Of a stretch of DNA of 64,000 nt, positions 18,042 to 27,312 are shown piece after piece. The position numbers and the translations under genes were made by a program. Numbering within the stretch: position 1 is the first letter of the stretch; every line of letters begins with the position of its first letter. Source of the stretch: Streptomyces sp. SUK 48 (GTDB lineage: Bacteria > Actinomycetota > Actinomycetes > Streptomycetales > Streptomycetaceae). The notes beneath the pieces are model-generated. The model saw only the letters and a list, made by a program, of their open reading frames with translations, was not told the DNA's origin and ran no database searches. Where the stretch lies: assembly GCF_009650765.1 (NCBI RefSeq), contig NZ_CP045740.1:7478001-7542000 (forward strand), written 5' to 3'.

Positions 18042-19559
18042 ATGCACGTTCACCACGGTGCGCGCCGCCCCGGCGCGGCGCACGTCACCCTGCTCACCGA
18101 AGGCACCTACCCGCACAGCCACGGGGGCGTCAGCGTCTGGTGCGACCAGCTCGTCCAGGGCATGCCCGACCTGGACTTCGACGTCATCGCCGTCACCGGC
18201 ACCGGACGCGAACCCGTCGTCTGGGACCTGCCCGCCCAGGTCGAGCAGGTGCTCTCCGTCCCCATGTGGGGCGAACCGCCCGAGGGCCGCGCGCCCCGGG
18301 GCCGCGCGCTCGCCCGGCTCACCGCCGCCTGGGAACGCTTCCTCACCGCGCTTCTCGACCCCTGCGCCGAGGACCAGTTCCCGCCCGCCCTGTACCTGCT
18401 GGCGCGAGCCGCCGCCGAGGGGACGCTGAGCCCGTTCCTGCGCGGCGACCGGGCCATCGCCCTGCTCGCCACCGTGTGGAACCGCCCGGGGCTCGCCGTG
18501 CGCGAGGCCCGGCCCACCCTGCACGACGCGGTCACCGCCACCGCCCTGCTGGAACACGCCCTGCGCCCGCTGGCCGCCCCCGCGCCCGCGCACGGTGTGG
18601 CGCACGCGGTCAGCGGGGGAGTGGCCGTACTGCCCGGACTCGCCGCCCTCGACCGGCACGGGGTCCCGCTGCTGCTCACCGAGCACGGCGTCTATCTGCG
18701 CGAGCGCTACCTCGGCTACCGCACCGCGCCCTACCGCTGGCCGGTGAAGGCCGTCGTCCTCGGCTTCTTCCGGCTGCTCGCCGAGGAGAGCTACCGCAAG
18801 GCCGCCCTGATCACCCCCGGCAACCGCTACAACCGGCTCTGGGAGGAACAGGGCGGCGCCGACCCGAAGGCCATCCGCACCGTCTACAACGGCGTGGACC
18901 CGGCCGCCTTCCCGCCCGCCGGGCCCGAACCGGGGACACCCACCCTGAGCTGGGCCGGCCGGGTCGACCCCATCAAGGACCTGGAGACGCTCATACGCGC
19001 GTTCTCCCTGGTCAGAGCCGAGATACCCGAGGCCCGGCTCCGGCTCTTCGGCGGCACGCCGCGCGGCGGCGAGGCGTACCGGGAGCGCTGTGCCGCACTG
19101 GCGGCCGAGCTGGGCCACGGCGACGCCGTCACCTTCGAGGGCCGCGTCGAGGACATCAAGGACGCCTACGCGGCCGGGAACGTGGTGATGCTCTCCAGCA
19201 TCAGCGAGGGCTTCCCGTTCACCCTGATCGAGGCCATGTCCTGCGGCCGGGCCACCGTCTCCACCGATGTCGGCGGGGTGCGCGAGGCGGTGGGCGACAC
19301 CGGCCTCGTCGTACCACCGCGCGACCCGGAGCGGATGGCCGCGGCCGCCCTGGAGCTGCTCCGCGACGGCGACCGGCGCGGGTCCATGGGGGAGGCCGCG
19401 CGGCTGCGGGTGATCGAGCAGTTCACCCTCCGCCAGACCATCGACACCTTCCGCTCGATATACCTCGAACCCCCCTACCACACACGGGACTTCATCAATC
19501 CGTCGCCGCCGGAGCGCGAGCCCGGGCGCCGGACCGCCGCGGGGAGCCTGGCCGGATGA
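18042..19559 (+). CDS. PelF-like GT4 glycosyltransferase
   Basis: Cytoplasmic retaining glycosyltransferase of 505 residues. It opens with VTLLTEGTYPHSHGGVSVWCDQLVQGMPDLDF, matching the PelF start, and has PVLLTEHGVYLRER (LTEHGVY), NGVDPAAFPP, SWAGRVDPIKDLETLIRAF and the EX7E motif EGFPFTLIEAMSCG. PelF polymerises the GalNAc-rich Pel polysaccharide from a UDP-sugar in Pseudomonas. The following membrane gene overlaps by the ATGA quartet. The C-terminal 30 residues are low-complexity. Confidence 0.87.
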   Translation: MHVHHGARRPGAAHVTLLTEGTYPHSHGGVSVWCDQLVQGMPDLDFDVIAVTGTGREPVVWDLPAQVEQVLSVPMWGEPPEGRAPRGRALARLTAAWERFLTALLDPCAEDQFPPALYLLARAAAEGTLSPFLRGDRAIALLATVWNRPGLAVREARPTLHDAVTATALLEHALRPLAAPAPAHGVAHAVSGGVAVLPGLAALDRHGVPLLLTEHGVYLRERYLGYRTAPYRWPVKAVVLGFFRLLAEESYRKAALITPGNRYNRLWEEQGGADPKAIRTVYNGVDPAAFPPAGPEPGTPTLSWAGRVDPIKDLETLIRAFSLVRAEIPEARLRLFGGTPRGGEAYRERCAALAAELGHGDAVTFEGRVEDIKDAYAAGNVVMLSSISEGFPFTLIEAMSCGRATVSTDVGGVREAVGDTGLVVPPRDPERMAAAALELLRDGDRRGSMGEAARLRVIEQFTLRQTIDTFRSIYLEPPYHTRDFINPSPPEREPGRRTAAGSLAG

Positions 19560-20938
19560 GCGGACCCATGGCCCTGGAGCCCGGCGGCACCGAGCAGGAC
19601 ACCCTCGCCCTCCGGCTGGCCCGCCCCGACGACCGCACCCTGTCCCTGCGGCTGCCCGCCCTCGGCACCGACGAGGCGGCCGTCAGCCTGCTGGCCGCCG
19701 AACTCGCCGACCGCATCGGCCCCGCCGTCCACCCCTACGAGGTCGCCGCCCTGCTGGAGGCCGAGGGCCTCACCGCCGAGACGATCAAGGACCGGTACGG
19801 CCATCCGAACCTGTTCTCGCTGGCCACCGCCCTCTACGAACAGGTGCCCCGCACCTTCCCCGAGCCCGCGCCGGTCGCCGACCCCTGGCGTCCCGACCAC
19901 GTCCGCTGCCTGCTGCGCGGGCTGCTCTTCGCCCTGCCGGGCCTCGCCTACCCGCTCACCGCACCCCTGTGGCACCCCGGCCGGCACGCCGCCGCGCTGA
20001 TCCTCGCGGGGCTGATCTCCTGGGCCTGGGGCCAAGGGCTCGGCCACCGCGCCCATGTGCGCAAGGCGACCGGCCCCCGGGAGGCCGCCCGCACTCTGGC
20101 CGCGGGCGCGCCCCTGGGCGCCGCGCTCGCCACCGCGCTCGCCGCGCCGCTCACCGGCGGCGGCCCGGTCCTGCTCGCCGTCGCCGCCCAGTCGCTCTAC
20201 CTCGCGGCCGCCGGCGTCCTGCTGGTCCTGGCCCGGGAGAAGACACTGCTCGCCGCGCTGAGCCCGCTGCTCGCCGGCGCCGCCTGCCTGCTCCGCTGGG
20301 ACCCGGGGACCCTGGTCCGGCTCGGCCTCCCGCTGCTGGCGCTGCTCGCCACGCTCGCCGCCACCGCACACGCCCTGCGCGGCCTGCTCAGAAAGCCGGG
20401 CGCCGACGGCGGCAGGCGGCCCCCGCTGCGCTGGTCGCTGCCGTACGGCCTGTTCGGGCTCGCCGCCGGGCTGCTGGTGCTGCTCGAAGGGCGCCGGGAG
20501 CCGTACGCGGTGATCGTGCTGACCCTCAGCATGGGCCCCGCAGAATGGCTGCTCTACCGCTACCGGGGCCTGTCCGTCGCCGCCCTGCGCGCCACCGCCA
20601 CCCCCGCCGGATTCCTGCTGCGCTCCGCCGGCGTCCTCGGCCTGTGCCTGCTCGGCTATCTGCTGCCGCTGCTCCCCGCCGCGTACCTCACCGGCGCCCC
20701 ACCGGTCCCGCTGCTGCTGCTCGCGGCCACCCTGTGGACCGCGCTGCTCCTCCAGGCGTTCGGGACCGCCTGGCCGCCCGCCGTGATCTGCCTGGCCGCC
20801 GCGGGCACGGCCGGCGCGGTCACCGCGCTGCGCCTGCCACCCGGCCCCGCCGCCCTGCCGCTCGCCTGCGCGGCCGCCGTGCCGTGTCTGCTGGCGTGCG
20901 CGCTGCGGCTGCTCGGCCGCCCGGCCCGGCACGCCTGA
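19556..20938 (+). CDS. Polytopic membrane protein of polysaccharide cluster (PelG/flippase position)
   Basis: A 460-residue protein not recognised by family. About 110 soluble N-terminal residues (LALRLARPDDRTLSLRLPAL...HPYEVAALLEAEGLTAETIKDRYGHPNLFSLATALYEQ) precede roughly 11-12 hydrophobic helices to the C-terminus. Size, helix number and position immediately after a PelF-like gene match PelG, a 12-helix MOP-type transporter, but no PelG signature could be read. Translation is coupled to the glycosyltransferase through ATGA. Inference: export or flipping component, or membrane partner of the polymerase. Confidence 0.6.
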   Translation: MSGPMALEPGGTEQDTLALRLARPDDRTLSLRLPALGTDEAAVSLLAAELADRIGPAVHPYEVAALLEAEGLTAETIKDRYGHPNLFSLATALYEQVPRTFPEPAPVADPWRPDHVRCLLRGLLFALPGLAYPLTAPLWHPGRHAAALILAGLISWAWGQGLGHRAHVRKATGPREAARTLAAGAPLGAALATALAAPLTGGGPVLLAVAAQSLYLAAAGVLLVLAREKTLLAALSPLLAGAACLLRWDPGTLVRLGLPLLALLATLAATAHALRGLLRKPGADGGRRPPLRWSLPYGLFGLAAGLLVLLEGRREPYAVIVLTLSMGPAEWLLYRYRGLSVAALRATATPAGFLLRSAGVLGLCLLGYLLPLLPAAYLTGAPPVPLLLLAATLWTALLLQAFGTAWPPAVICLAAAGTAGAVTALRLPPGPAALPLACAAAVPCLLACALRLLGRPARHA

Positions 20939-20982
20939 ACCAGCACCTTCTTCTTCCTCGACTCACTGGAAGGACCCACCAG

Positions 20983-21984
20983 TTGACCTCCCAACCGCTC
21001 GCCGCCGTCACCGGCGCCGAGGGCTTCATCGGCTCCCACCTCACCGAGGCCCTGGTCGCCTCCGGGCACCGGGTGCGGGCCATGGCCCAGTACAACTCCT
21101 TCTCCTCCTACGGCTGGCTGGAGACCCTCGCCCCGGACGTCCTGGACCAGGTGGAGATCGTCCTCGGCGACGTCCGCGACCCCGGCTCCGTGCGCGGCCT
21201 GCTCGAAGGCGCGGACGTGGCCTACCACCTGGCCGCCCTGATCGCGATCCCGTACTCCTACCAGGCGCCCCACAGCTATGTGGAGACCAACGTCACCGGC
21301 ACTCTCAACGTGCTCGAAGCGGTCCGCGCCCTCGGCACCCCCCGCCTGGTGCACACCTCCACCAGCGAGACCTACGGCACCGCGCAGACCGTGCCGATCA
21401 CCGAGGACCACCCGATCAACACCCAGTCCCCGTACGCCGCTTCGAAGGCCGGCGGGGACCGGCTCGCCGACAGCTACCACGCCAGCTTCGGCACCCCGGT
21501 GGTCACCCTGCGGCCGTTCAACACCTTCGGACCGCGCCAGTCGATGCGCGCCGTCATCCCCACCGTCATCGGGCAGGTCGCGGCGGGGGAGCGGACCATC
21601 ACCCTCGGCGATCTGCGGCCCACCCGCGACTTCCTGTTCGTCAAGGACACCGCGCGGGCCTTCCTCGCCGTGGGCGGCGCCCCCGCCGAGCAGGTCGTCG
21701 GGCGCACCTTCAACGCCGGTACCGGCGAGGAGATCTCGGTCGGCGACCTCGTCGCCCTGGTCGGCAAGGTCATGGACACCGCCCTCGACATCCGCGCCGA
21801 CCCCGCGCGCATCCGGCCCGCGAACTCCGAGGTGATGCGGCTGGTCGCCGACGCCGGCCGGCTCGCCGCCGCCACCGGCTGGGCACCCGCGCACACCCTG
21901 GAACAAGGACTCGCGCACACCGTGGAGTTCTTCCGCGACCCGGCCAACCTGGCCCGCTACAAGACCGGCATCTACAACATCTGA
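20983..21984 (+). CDS. NAD-dependent sugar-nucleotide 4,6-dehydratase/epimerase (LegB type)
   Basis: Extended short-chain dehydrogenase, 333 residues. The N-terminal Rossmann motif is VTGAEGFIGSH and the catalytic motif YAASKAGGD near residue 150. Also present are HTSTSETYGTAQTVPITEDHPINTQSPYAASK and LRPFNTFGPRQSMRAVIPT, which are typical of LegB-like UDP-GlcNAc 4,6-dehydratases. The start is TTG at 20983, nine bases after GGAAGGA. It should prepare a modified UDP-amino sugar, or epimerise one, for the PelF-like enzyme; the exact product is not determined. Confidence 0.85.
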   Translation: MTSQPLAAVTGAEGFIGSHLTEALVASGHRVRAMAQYNSFSSYGWLETLAPDVLDQVEIVLGDVRDPGSVRGLLEGADVAYHLAALIAIPYSYQAPHSYVETNVTGTLNVLEAVRALGTPRLVHTSTSETYGTAQTVPITEDHPINTQSPYAASKAGGDRLADSYHASFGTPVVTLRPFNTFGPRQSMRAVIPTVIGQVAAGERTITLGDLRPTRDFLFVKDTARAFLAVGGAPAEQVVGRTFNAGTGEEISVGDLVALVGKVMDTALDIRADPARIRPANSEVMRLVADAGRLAAATGWAPAHTLEQGLAHTVEFFRDPANLARYKTGIYNI

Positions 21985-22024
21985 CCCGTCCGGCACGTCA
22001 CGGCGACTTCCAAGGAGGCACCCC

Positions 22025-22738
22025 ATGCACGCAGTGATCCTGGCGGGAGGCAAGGGCGTCCGGCTGCGGCCCTACACCACCGCGCTGCCCAAACCGCTCG
22101 TGCCCATCGGCGACCAGCACGCCATCCTGGAGATCGTGCTGCGCCAGCTGTCCTCGGCCGGCTTCACCCGCTGCACCCTCGCCATCGGCCACCTCGGCGA
22201 GATCATCCGCGCCTACGTCGGCGACGGCTCCCAGTGGGGCATGAACGTCGACTACGCCACCGAGGAGAGCCCGCTCGGCACCATGGGCCCCCTGCTCAAC
22301 CTGAAGGACCGGCTGCCCGAGGACTTCCTCGTGATGAACGGCGACATCCTCACCGACCTCGACTACGCGGACGTGCTGCGCGGCCACCGCGCGTCCGGCG
22401 CGCCGCTCACCATCGCCACCTACGCCCGCAAGGTGCACATCGACTTCGGCGTGCTCACCACCGACGCCAGCAAGGTCGTCGCGTTCACCGAGAAACCCAG
22501 CATGGACTACCGGGTCTCCATGGGCGTCTACGGACTCTCCCGCGCCACCCTCGACGGCTACACCCCGGGCCTGCCGCTCGGCTTCGACGAACTCGTCCTC
22601 GACCTGCTCAGAGCCCAGAACCCGCCGCACGCCTACGAGTTCGACGGATACTGGCTGGACATAGGGCGTCCCGACGACTACGACCGTGCCAACGCCGAGT
22701 TCACCAGCCGCAAGTCCCTGCTGCTCAAGGGAGCCTGA
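22025..22738 (+). CDS. Sugar-1-phosphate nucleotidyltransferase
   Basis: A 237-residue NTP-transferase, shorter than RmlA or GalU because it lacks a C-terminal hexapeptide domain. The nucleotide-binding signature MHAVILAGGKGVRLRPYTTALPKPLVPIG is at the N-terminus; the metal-binding Asp is in VMNGDILTDLDY, and FTEKPSMDYRVSMGVYGLS and DGYWLDIGRPDDYDRAN complete the fold. AAGGAGG precedes the ATG. It probably activates the precursor sugar for this cluster; the nucleotide (UDP, dTDP or GDP) cannot be told. Confidence 0.87.
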   Translation: MHAVILAGGKGVRLRPYTTALPKPLVPIGDQHAILEIVLRQLSSAGFTRCTLAIGHLGEIIRAYVGDGSQWGMNVDYATEESPLGTMGPLLNLKDRLPEDFLVMNGDILTDLDYADVLRGHRASGAPLTIATYARKVHIDFGVLTTDASKVVAFTEKPSMDYRVSMGVYGLSRATLDGYTPGLPLGFDELVLDLLRAQNPPHAYEFDGYWLDIGRPDDYDRANAEFTSRKSLLLKGA

Positions 22739-22745
22739 GTCCCGC

Positions 22746-23630
22746 ATGCGCATTCTCGTCCTGGGCGGCACCGGATATCTGGGCCGCCGGGTGACCGAGC
22801 GGGTGCGCGCCCTCCCGGGCGCGCACCTGCTCGCCGGGGGCCGCACCGGCGCCGAGTACACCGTCGACCTCGCCGCCGACCCGACCGAGCGGCTGGCCAA
22901 GACCCTGGCGGCGGCCGCGCCCGACGCCGTGGTCAACTGCGCGGGTGCCACCGGCGGCGACCCGGTGACCCTCGCGGAGGTCAACGCCCGGGGGCCGGCC
23001 GTGCTCTGCGCCGCGCTGCGCGAGGCGGCTCCCGCGGCCCGCCTGGTCCACCTCGGCTCCGCCGCCGAGTACGGGCCCGGCACCCCGTGCGCGGCGGTCA
23101 CCGAGTCGGCGCCCGCCCGCCCCGTCACCCCTTACGGCGCCACCAAGCTCGCCGGCACCCTCGCGGTGACCTCGGCCGGGCTGGACGCGGTGGTGCTGCG
23201 GATCGGCAACCCGGTCGGGCCCGGGGCACCTCCGGCGAGCCTGCCCGGCCGGATGGCCGCGCTGCTGCGGGCGGCCGGCTCCGATCCCGGGGCCGTGCTG
23301 CGGCTCGGCGATCTGTCGGCCTACCGTGACTTCGTGGACGTCCGCGACGTGGCCCGGGCCGTCGCCCTCGCCGTCACCGCGCCCGGACCGCTGCCGCCCG
23401 TGCTCAACATCGGCGGCGGCGGGGCCGTACCGGTGCGCGACCTGGTGCAGGGGCTCGCCCGACTCGCCGGATTCCGCGGGACGCTGGCGGAGGACGGGGA
23501 CGGCTCGGCCCGCTCCGCCCAGGTGTCCTGGCAGTGCTCGGACATCGGCGCCGCGGAACGCGCGCTCGGCTGGCGCCCGGCCCACGGCCTGGACGACGCC
23601 CTCGCCGCGCTGTGGGCGGCGACGCCATGA
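22746..23630 (+). CDS. SDR-family NAD(P)-dependent epimerase/reductase
   Basis: A 294-residue extended SDR with N-terminal MRILVLGGTGYLGRR, active-site region HLGSAAEYGPG...TPYGATKLAG (YxxxK) and DFVDVRDVARA. The sequence pattern resembles dTDP-4-dehydrorhamnose reductases (RmlD) and GDP-sugar epimerases. It starts eight bases after the nucleotidyltransferase stop and overlaps the Spherulin-4 gene by ATGA, so it belongs to the same operon. A reductase acting on the 4-keto product of the LegB-type enzyme is a reasonable inference. Confidence 0.82.
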   Translation: MRILVLGGTGYLGRRVTERVRALPGAHLLAGGRTGAEYTVDLAADPTERLAKTLAAAAPDAVVNCAGATGGDPVTLAEVNARGPAVLCAALREAAPAARLVHLGSAAEYGPGTPCAAVTESAPARPVTPYGATKLAGTLAVTSAGLDAVVLRIGNPVGPGAPPASLPGRMAALLRAAGSDPGAVLRLGDLSAYRDFVDVRDVARAVALAVTAPGPLPPVLNIGGGGAVPVRDLVQGLARLAGFRGTLAEDGDGSARSAQVSWQCSDIGAAERALGWRPAHGLDDALAALWAATP

Positions 23631-24298
23631 GCCTGCTGATACCGCTGTACGTGCACCCGGCGCAGGACCCCGGCGCCTGGCACCGGCTGATCACGGCGGC
23701 CGCCCGCACCTGGGCCGTGGTCCTGAACCCCGCGAGCGGGCCCGGCACCGAGCCCGACCCCGCCTACACGGCGGCGGCGCGGGCGCTGCGCACGGCGGGC
23801 GCCCGGCTGCTCGGCTATGTCGACACCGACTACGGGACGCGGGACCGGGCGGCGGTCACCGAGGACGCGCGCCGCCACCGGCTCTGGTACGGCACCGACG
23901 GCTGCTTCCTCGACCGGGCCACCGCGACCGCCGAGGGCCTGCCCGACTGCCGCCGGCTGGTCCGGGAACTGCGGCGGCTCGGCACCGGCACGGTGGTGCT
24001 CAACCCCGGCGTCCACCCGGCGCCGGGGTACGCCCGGCTCGCCGACCTGACCGTCACGTTCGAGGGACACTGGTCGACCTACGTCTCCGCGTTCACCCGG
24101 CCGTCCTGGGCCGCGCGTCAACCACCCGACCGGATCTGTCATCTGGTGTACGGCGTCCCCGCCGCCCTGGTCCCGCTCGCCGTGCGCACCGCGCGGGAGC
24201 GGGGCGCCGGGGTGTGCGGGCCGGTGACCGGCGAAGGGCCGAACCCCTGGGCGGGGTTGAGTCCCGCCCTGGAGTTCTCGGACGGTGTGCGAGGCTGA
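23627..24298 (+). CDS. Spherulin-4/Sph3-like (GH135-type) protein
   Basis: A 223-residue Spherulin 4 family protein: MSLLIPLYVHP, VVLNPASGPG, LLGYVDTDYGTR, WYGTDGCFLDRA with the presumed catalytic Asp, and VVLNPGVHPAPGY form the barrel signature. In Aspergillus, Sph3 (GH135) is an endo-hydrolase required to make galactosaminogalactan. Unlike the fungal enzyme, no signal peptide or membrane anchor is visible, so a cytoplasmic location or an unusual export route is implied. Last gene of the cluster, translationally coupled to the SDR. Confidence 0.85.
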   Translation: MSLLIPLYVHPAQDPGAWHRLITAAARTWAVVLNPASGPGTEPDPAYTAAARALRTAGARLLGYVDTDYGTRDRAAVTEDARRHRLWYGTDGCFLDRATATAEGLPDCRRLVRELRRLGTGTVVLNPGVHPAPGYARLADLTVTFEGHWSTYVSAFTRPSWAARQPPDRICHLVYGVPAALVPLAVRTARERGAGVCGPVTGEGPNPWAGLSPALEFSDGVRG

Positions 24299-24335
24299 GC
24301 GCGATCAGCTCGCTCACACCGGGGAGACCCCTCTC

Positions 24336-24992
24336 ATGGCCGTCATCCACCACACGACCCTCACCCCCTCCAAGGTCGAACTGCTCGCCGACTGGCTGCC
24401 CACCCGCCCGTGGTACCGCGGCGGTTCCGGCACACCCGTCCTGGAGAAGACCGGCGGCTTCCGGCTGGACGACCCCGGGGGCGAGGTCGGCATCGAGATC
24501 ATCATCGCCACCGACACCACGAGCCCCGAGCGGACCACGTACCTGGTGCCGCTGAGCTACCGGGGCGCGCCGCTCGAGGGCGCCGAGCACGCGCTCGTCG
24601 GCACGATGGAGCACGGCGTCCTGGGCAAGCGCTGGGCGTACGACGGCATGCGCGATCCGGTGCTGGTCACCGAGCTGCTGCGGCTCGTCGCGGGCGAGGC
24701 GCAGGCCATGGCGCAGAGCGTCACCGACTCCCCCGACCACGAGGTGACGCACGCCTACACGGGCCTCCCGTTCACCCCGGCGTCCTTCACCCCGACCCCG
24801 GCCGACGACGCGGACGGCACCCACCTGCCCACCCCGCACGGCACGGCCCTGCGGCTGCACCGCGTCCTCACCCCGGCCGACGAGAACCCCCCGGTCCCGG
24901 CGACGCCCTCCCTCGGCCATGTCTCCACGGGCTGGCCCACGCCGTCGGGCGACCGCCTGCGCGCCGTGATCCTGACCGTGCGCCAGCACTGA
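24336..24992 (+). CDS. Maltokinase N-terminal cap-like protein
   Basis: A 218-residue protein opening with MAVIHHTTLTPSKVELLADWLPTRPWY, matching the N-terminal cap domain of mycobacterial/actinobacterial maltokinases (Mak_N_cap), but without a kinase domain. Stand-alone versions are common in Streptomyces and of unproven function, possibly linked to trehalose/glycogen (GlgE) metabolism. GGGGAG precedes the ATG. It ends at a very strong hairpin. Confidence 0.75.
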   Translation: MAVIHHTTLTPSKVELLADWLPTRPWYRGGSGTPVLEKTGGFRLDDPGGEVGIEIIIATDTTSPERTTYLVPLSYRGAPLEGAEHALVGTMEHGVLGKRWAYDGMRDPVLVTELLRLVAGEAQAMAQSVTDSPDHEVTHAYTGLPFTPASFTPTPADDADGTHLPTPHGTALRLHRVLTPADENPPVPATPSLGHVSTGWPTPSGDRLRAVILTVRQH

Positions 24993-24999
24993 CCGCGGC

Positions 25000-25050
25000 G
25001 GGCCGCCCGGTCACCGTACGGCCGCCGGCGGGCGGTGACCGGAGCGGCCC
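25000..25050 (+). terminator. Strong 17-bp terminator with one bulge
   Basis: GGGCCGC at 25000 plus CCGGTCACCG pair with CGGTGACCGG and GCGGCCC ending at 25050, with a bulged A at 25043. The remaining gap to 25314 (322 bases in all from 24993) carries a second hairpin at about 25171-25199 in the leader of the peptidase gene and an A/T-richer promoter-like stretch near 25140-25165; no gene was seen there. Confidence 0.75.
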
Positions 25051-25314
25051 AACTGCTCTGATCCGGGCCTCGGTTGCCGTCCGCCGACCCGGCATCCCCA
25101 CTTTTCCCACGCCGAACCGGCAGAGCCGTCTGGCATGGACGGGTCAAATCTGGCACTCTTTCGGGCAGTCGTCGCCCCGACCCCAGCGGGGGAGGCGACC
25201 GGTTCCTCAGCACCGTGCTCGCGCAAGCCCCGTACGCGACCGCCCCGGCGCATCCCAGCCGGCCGGGCGGCCGTCGAGCAGGCCGGGACCCCGGCCGCCC
25301 CGAAGGAGTAGCGT

Positions 25315-27177
25315 GTGAGACCCACCCCCCACAAGGCCGCAGGCGTTGCCGCGCTGACCGCCGCCGCACTGGCCGCCTTCTTCCTCCCCGCCGTACCCGC
25401 CGCCGCGCACACCGCGCCCGCGCGGGCGGCCGCCGACTGCACGCCCGCCCAGGTGGTCACCGACGGCGGGTTCGAGAACGGGAGTCCGGCGTGGACCCCG
25501 TCCACGTCGACCGTGATCACCAGCCGCACCGGGCAGAGCCCCCACGGCGGCAGCTCGTACGCCTGGCTGGACGGCACCGGGAAGACCCGTACCGACAGCC
25601 TCACCCAGAGCGTCACCGTCCCCAGCGGGTGCGCCACCGCCACCCTCAGCTTCTACCTGCACATCGACACCGCCGAGACGACGTCGAGCACCGCCTACGA
25701 CAAGCTGACCGCCAAGTTCGGCAGCACCACGCTGGCCAGTTGGTCCAACCTCGACAAGAACACCGGCTATGTGCAGAAGTCGTTCGACGTGTCGTCCTTC
25801 GCCGGGCAGACGGTGAACCTCACCTTCACCGGCACCGAGGACTCCAGCCTCCAGACCAGCTTCGTCCTGGACGACATCGCCCTCGACACCTCCGGCGGCA
25901 CCGCGCCCCCGGCCACCGACACCACCCGCACCCCCGCCGCGCCCGGCTACACCGTGAACCTCAGCAGCGACACGAGCGGCACCGCCTGGACCGGGCACGA
26001 GAGCGCGACCTTCACCAACGCCTCCGCCACCGCGCTGAACGAGGTCTATCTGCGGCTGTGGGACAACTACCACGGCACCTGCTCCGCGATGCCCATCAAG
26101 GTCACCAACGTCACCGGCGGCACCGCGGGCGACCTCTCCGTGGCCTGCACCGCGCTGAAGATCACCCTGCCGGCCCCGCTCGCCCAGGGACAGAGCGCCA
26201 CCATCGGCTTCGACCTCGGCATCACCGTGCCCAGCGGCGTCGACCGCTTCGGCCACGACGGCGCGTACAGCTTCATCGGCAACGCGCTGCCCGTCCTCGC
26301 GATCCGCGACGGCGCGGGCTGGCACCTGGACCCGTACACGAACAACGGCGAGGCGTTCTACTCGCTGGCCGCCGACTTCAAGGTCACCCTCGACCACCCG
26401 ACCAGCCTGCTGGTCCCGGCCACCGGCACCTCCACCGACACCCCCGGCACCAGCGGTCGTACGATCACCACGGCCACCGCCTCCAAGGTCCGCGACTTCG
26501 CCTGGGCCGCCGGGCCCTTCAGCAAGATCTCCGGAACCTCGCCGGCCGGCGTCGCCGTGAACGTCTACTCGGTGTCCGGCATCAGCTCCTCCAGCGCCCA
26601 GTCGATGCTCAGCACCGCCAAGTCCGCCGTCGACACCCACGCCGGCCGCTTCGGGGCCTACCCGTACGGCGAGCTGGACGCGGTCCTCGACAACAACTAC
26701 TGGTTCGGCGGAATGGAGTACCCCGGCTTCGTCCTCGACCTGGTCAGCAGCACCGCGCTCACCCATGAGATCGCCCACCAGTGGTGGTACGGCATCGTCG
26801 GCGACGACGAGTACAACAACCCCTGGCTGGACGAGTCGTTCGCCGACTACTCGACCGACCTCGCCCAGGGCATCACCGGCGCGGGCTGCTGGAACAGCGT
26901 CTCCTGGGCCTCCAGCACGGAGAAGATCACCAACTCGATGGCGTACTGGGACGCCCACTCCTCCCGCTACTCCACCGTGGTCTACGGCTACGGCAAGTGC
27001 GCCCTGCACGACCTCCAGCGCGTCCTCGGCGACACCGCCATGGCCAAGCTGCTGAAGGACTACGCGAGCGCGCACTGGTACGGCGTCTCCACCACGGCCG
27101 AGTTCAAGGCCGCTGCCCAGGCCGCCACCAGCACCGATCTGACCTCCTTCTGGACCCAGCACCGCATCGACGGCTGA
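25315..27177 (+). CDS. Secreted M1-family zinc metallopeptidase
   Basis: Exported 620-residue protein. A signal peptide ([26 protein letters not shown]) is followed by a jelly-roll domain of about 150 residues ([14 protein letters not shown]...[10 protein letters not shown]), a TP-rich linker, and the M1 fold. Zinc is bound by [10 protein letters not shown] with the third ligand in [10 protein letters not shown]. The exopeptidase motif reads GGMEYPG rather than GAMEN, so true aminopeptidase activity is uncertain. AAGGAG lies five bases before the GTG start. Confidence 0.9.
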   Translation: MRPTPHKAAGVAALTAAALAAFFLPAVPAAAHTAPARAAADCTPAQVVTDGGFENGSPAWTPSTSTVITSRTGQSPHGGSSYAWLDGTGKTRTDSLTQSVTVPSGCATATLSFYLHIDTAETTSSTAYDKLTAKFGSTTLASWSNLDKNTGYVQKSFDVSSFAGQTVNLTFTGTEDSSLQTSFVLDDIALDTSGGTAPPATDTTRTPAAPGYTVNLSSDTSGTAWTGHESATFTNASATALNEVYLRLWDNYHGTCSAMPIKVTNVTGGTAGDLSVACTALKITLPAPLAQGQSATIGFDLGITVPSGVDRFGHDGAYSFIGNALPVLAIRDGAGWHLDPYTNNGEAFYSLAADFKVTLDHPTSLLVPATGTSTDTPGTSGRTITTATASKVRDFAWAAGPFSKISGTSPAGVAVNVYSVSGISSSSAQSMLSTAKSAVDTHAGRFGAYPYGELDAVLDNNYWFGGMEYPGFVLDLVSSTALTHEIAHQWWYGIVGDDEYNNPWLDESFADYSTDLAQGITGAGCWNSVSWASSTEKITNSMAYWDAHSSRYSTVVYGYGKCALHDLQRVLGDTAMAKLLKDYASAHWYGVSTTAEFKAAAQAATSTDLTSFWTQHRIDG

Positions 27178-27185
27178 CGGACCCC

Positions 27186-27225
27186 GGCCGGTCGCGGGCC
27201 CCCGAACGGGGGTCCGCGACCGGCC
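27186..27225 (+). terminator. 18-bp terminator hairpin after the peptidase
   Basis: Arms 27186-27203 and 27208-27225 pair along 18 bp with a single G-U and a GAAC loop, nine bases after the stop. Confidence 0.85.
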
Positions 27226-27312
27226 GCCGGGCCACCCGGATGGACCAAATCGGCCGGTGGCCGCCTTCGTTGGGCGCAGCCCGGCGTGCGGTGCGGCCCG
27301 ATGCCGGGTCAG

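Noticed and set aside
25000..25013. GGGCCGCCCGGTCA, a 13/14 match to the Dos-like box, far from the regulon.
   Set aside because: It is the left arm of a 17-bp terminator hairpin (25000-25050), which explains the sequence.
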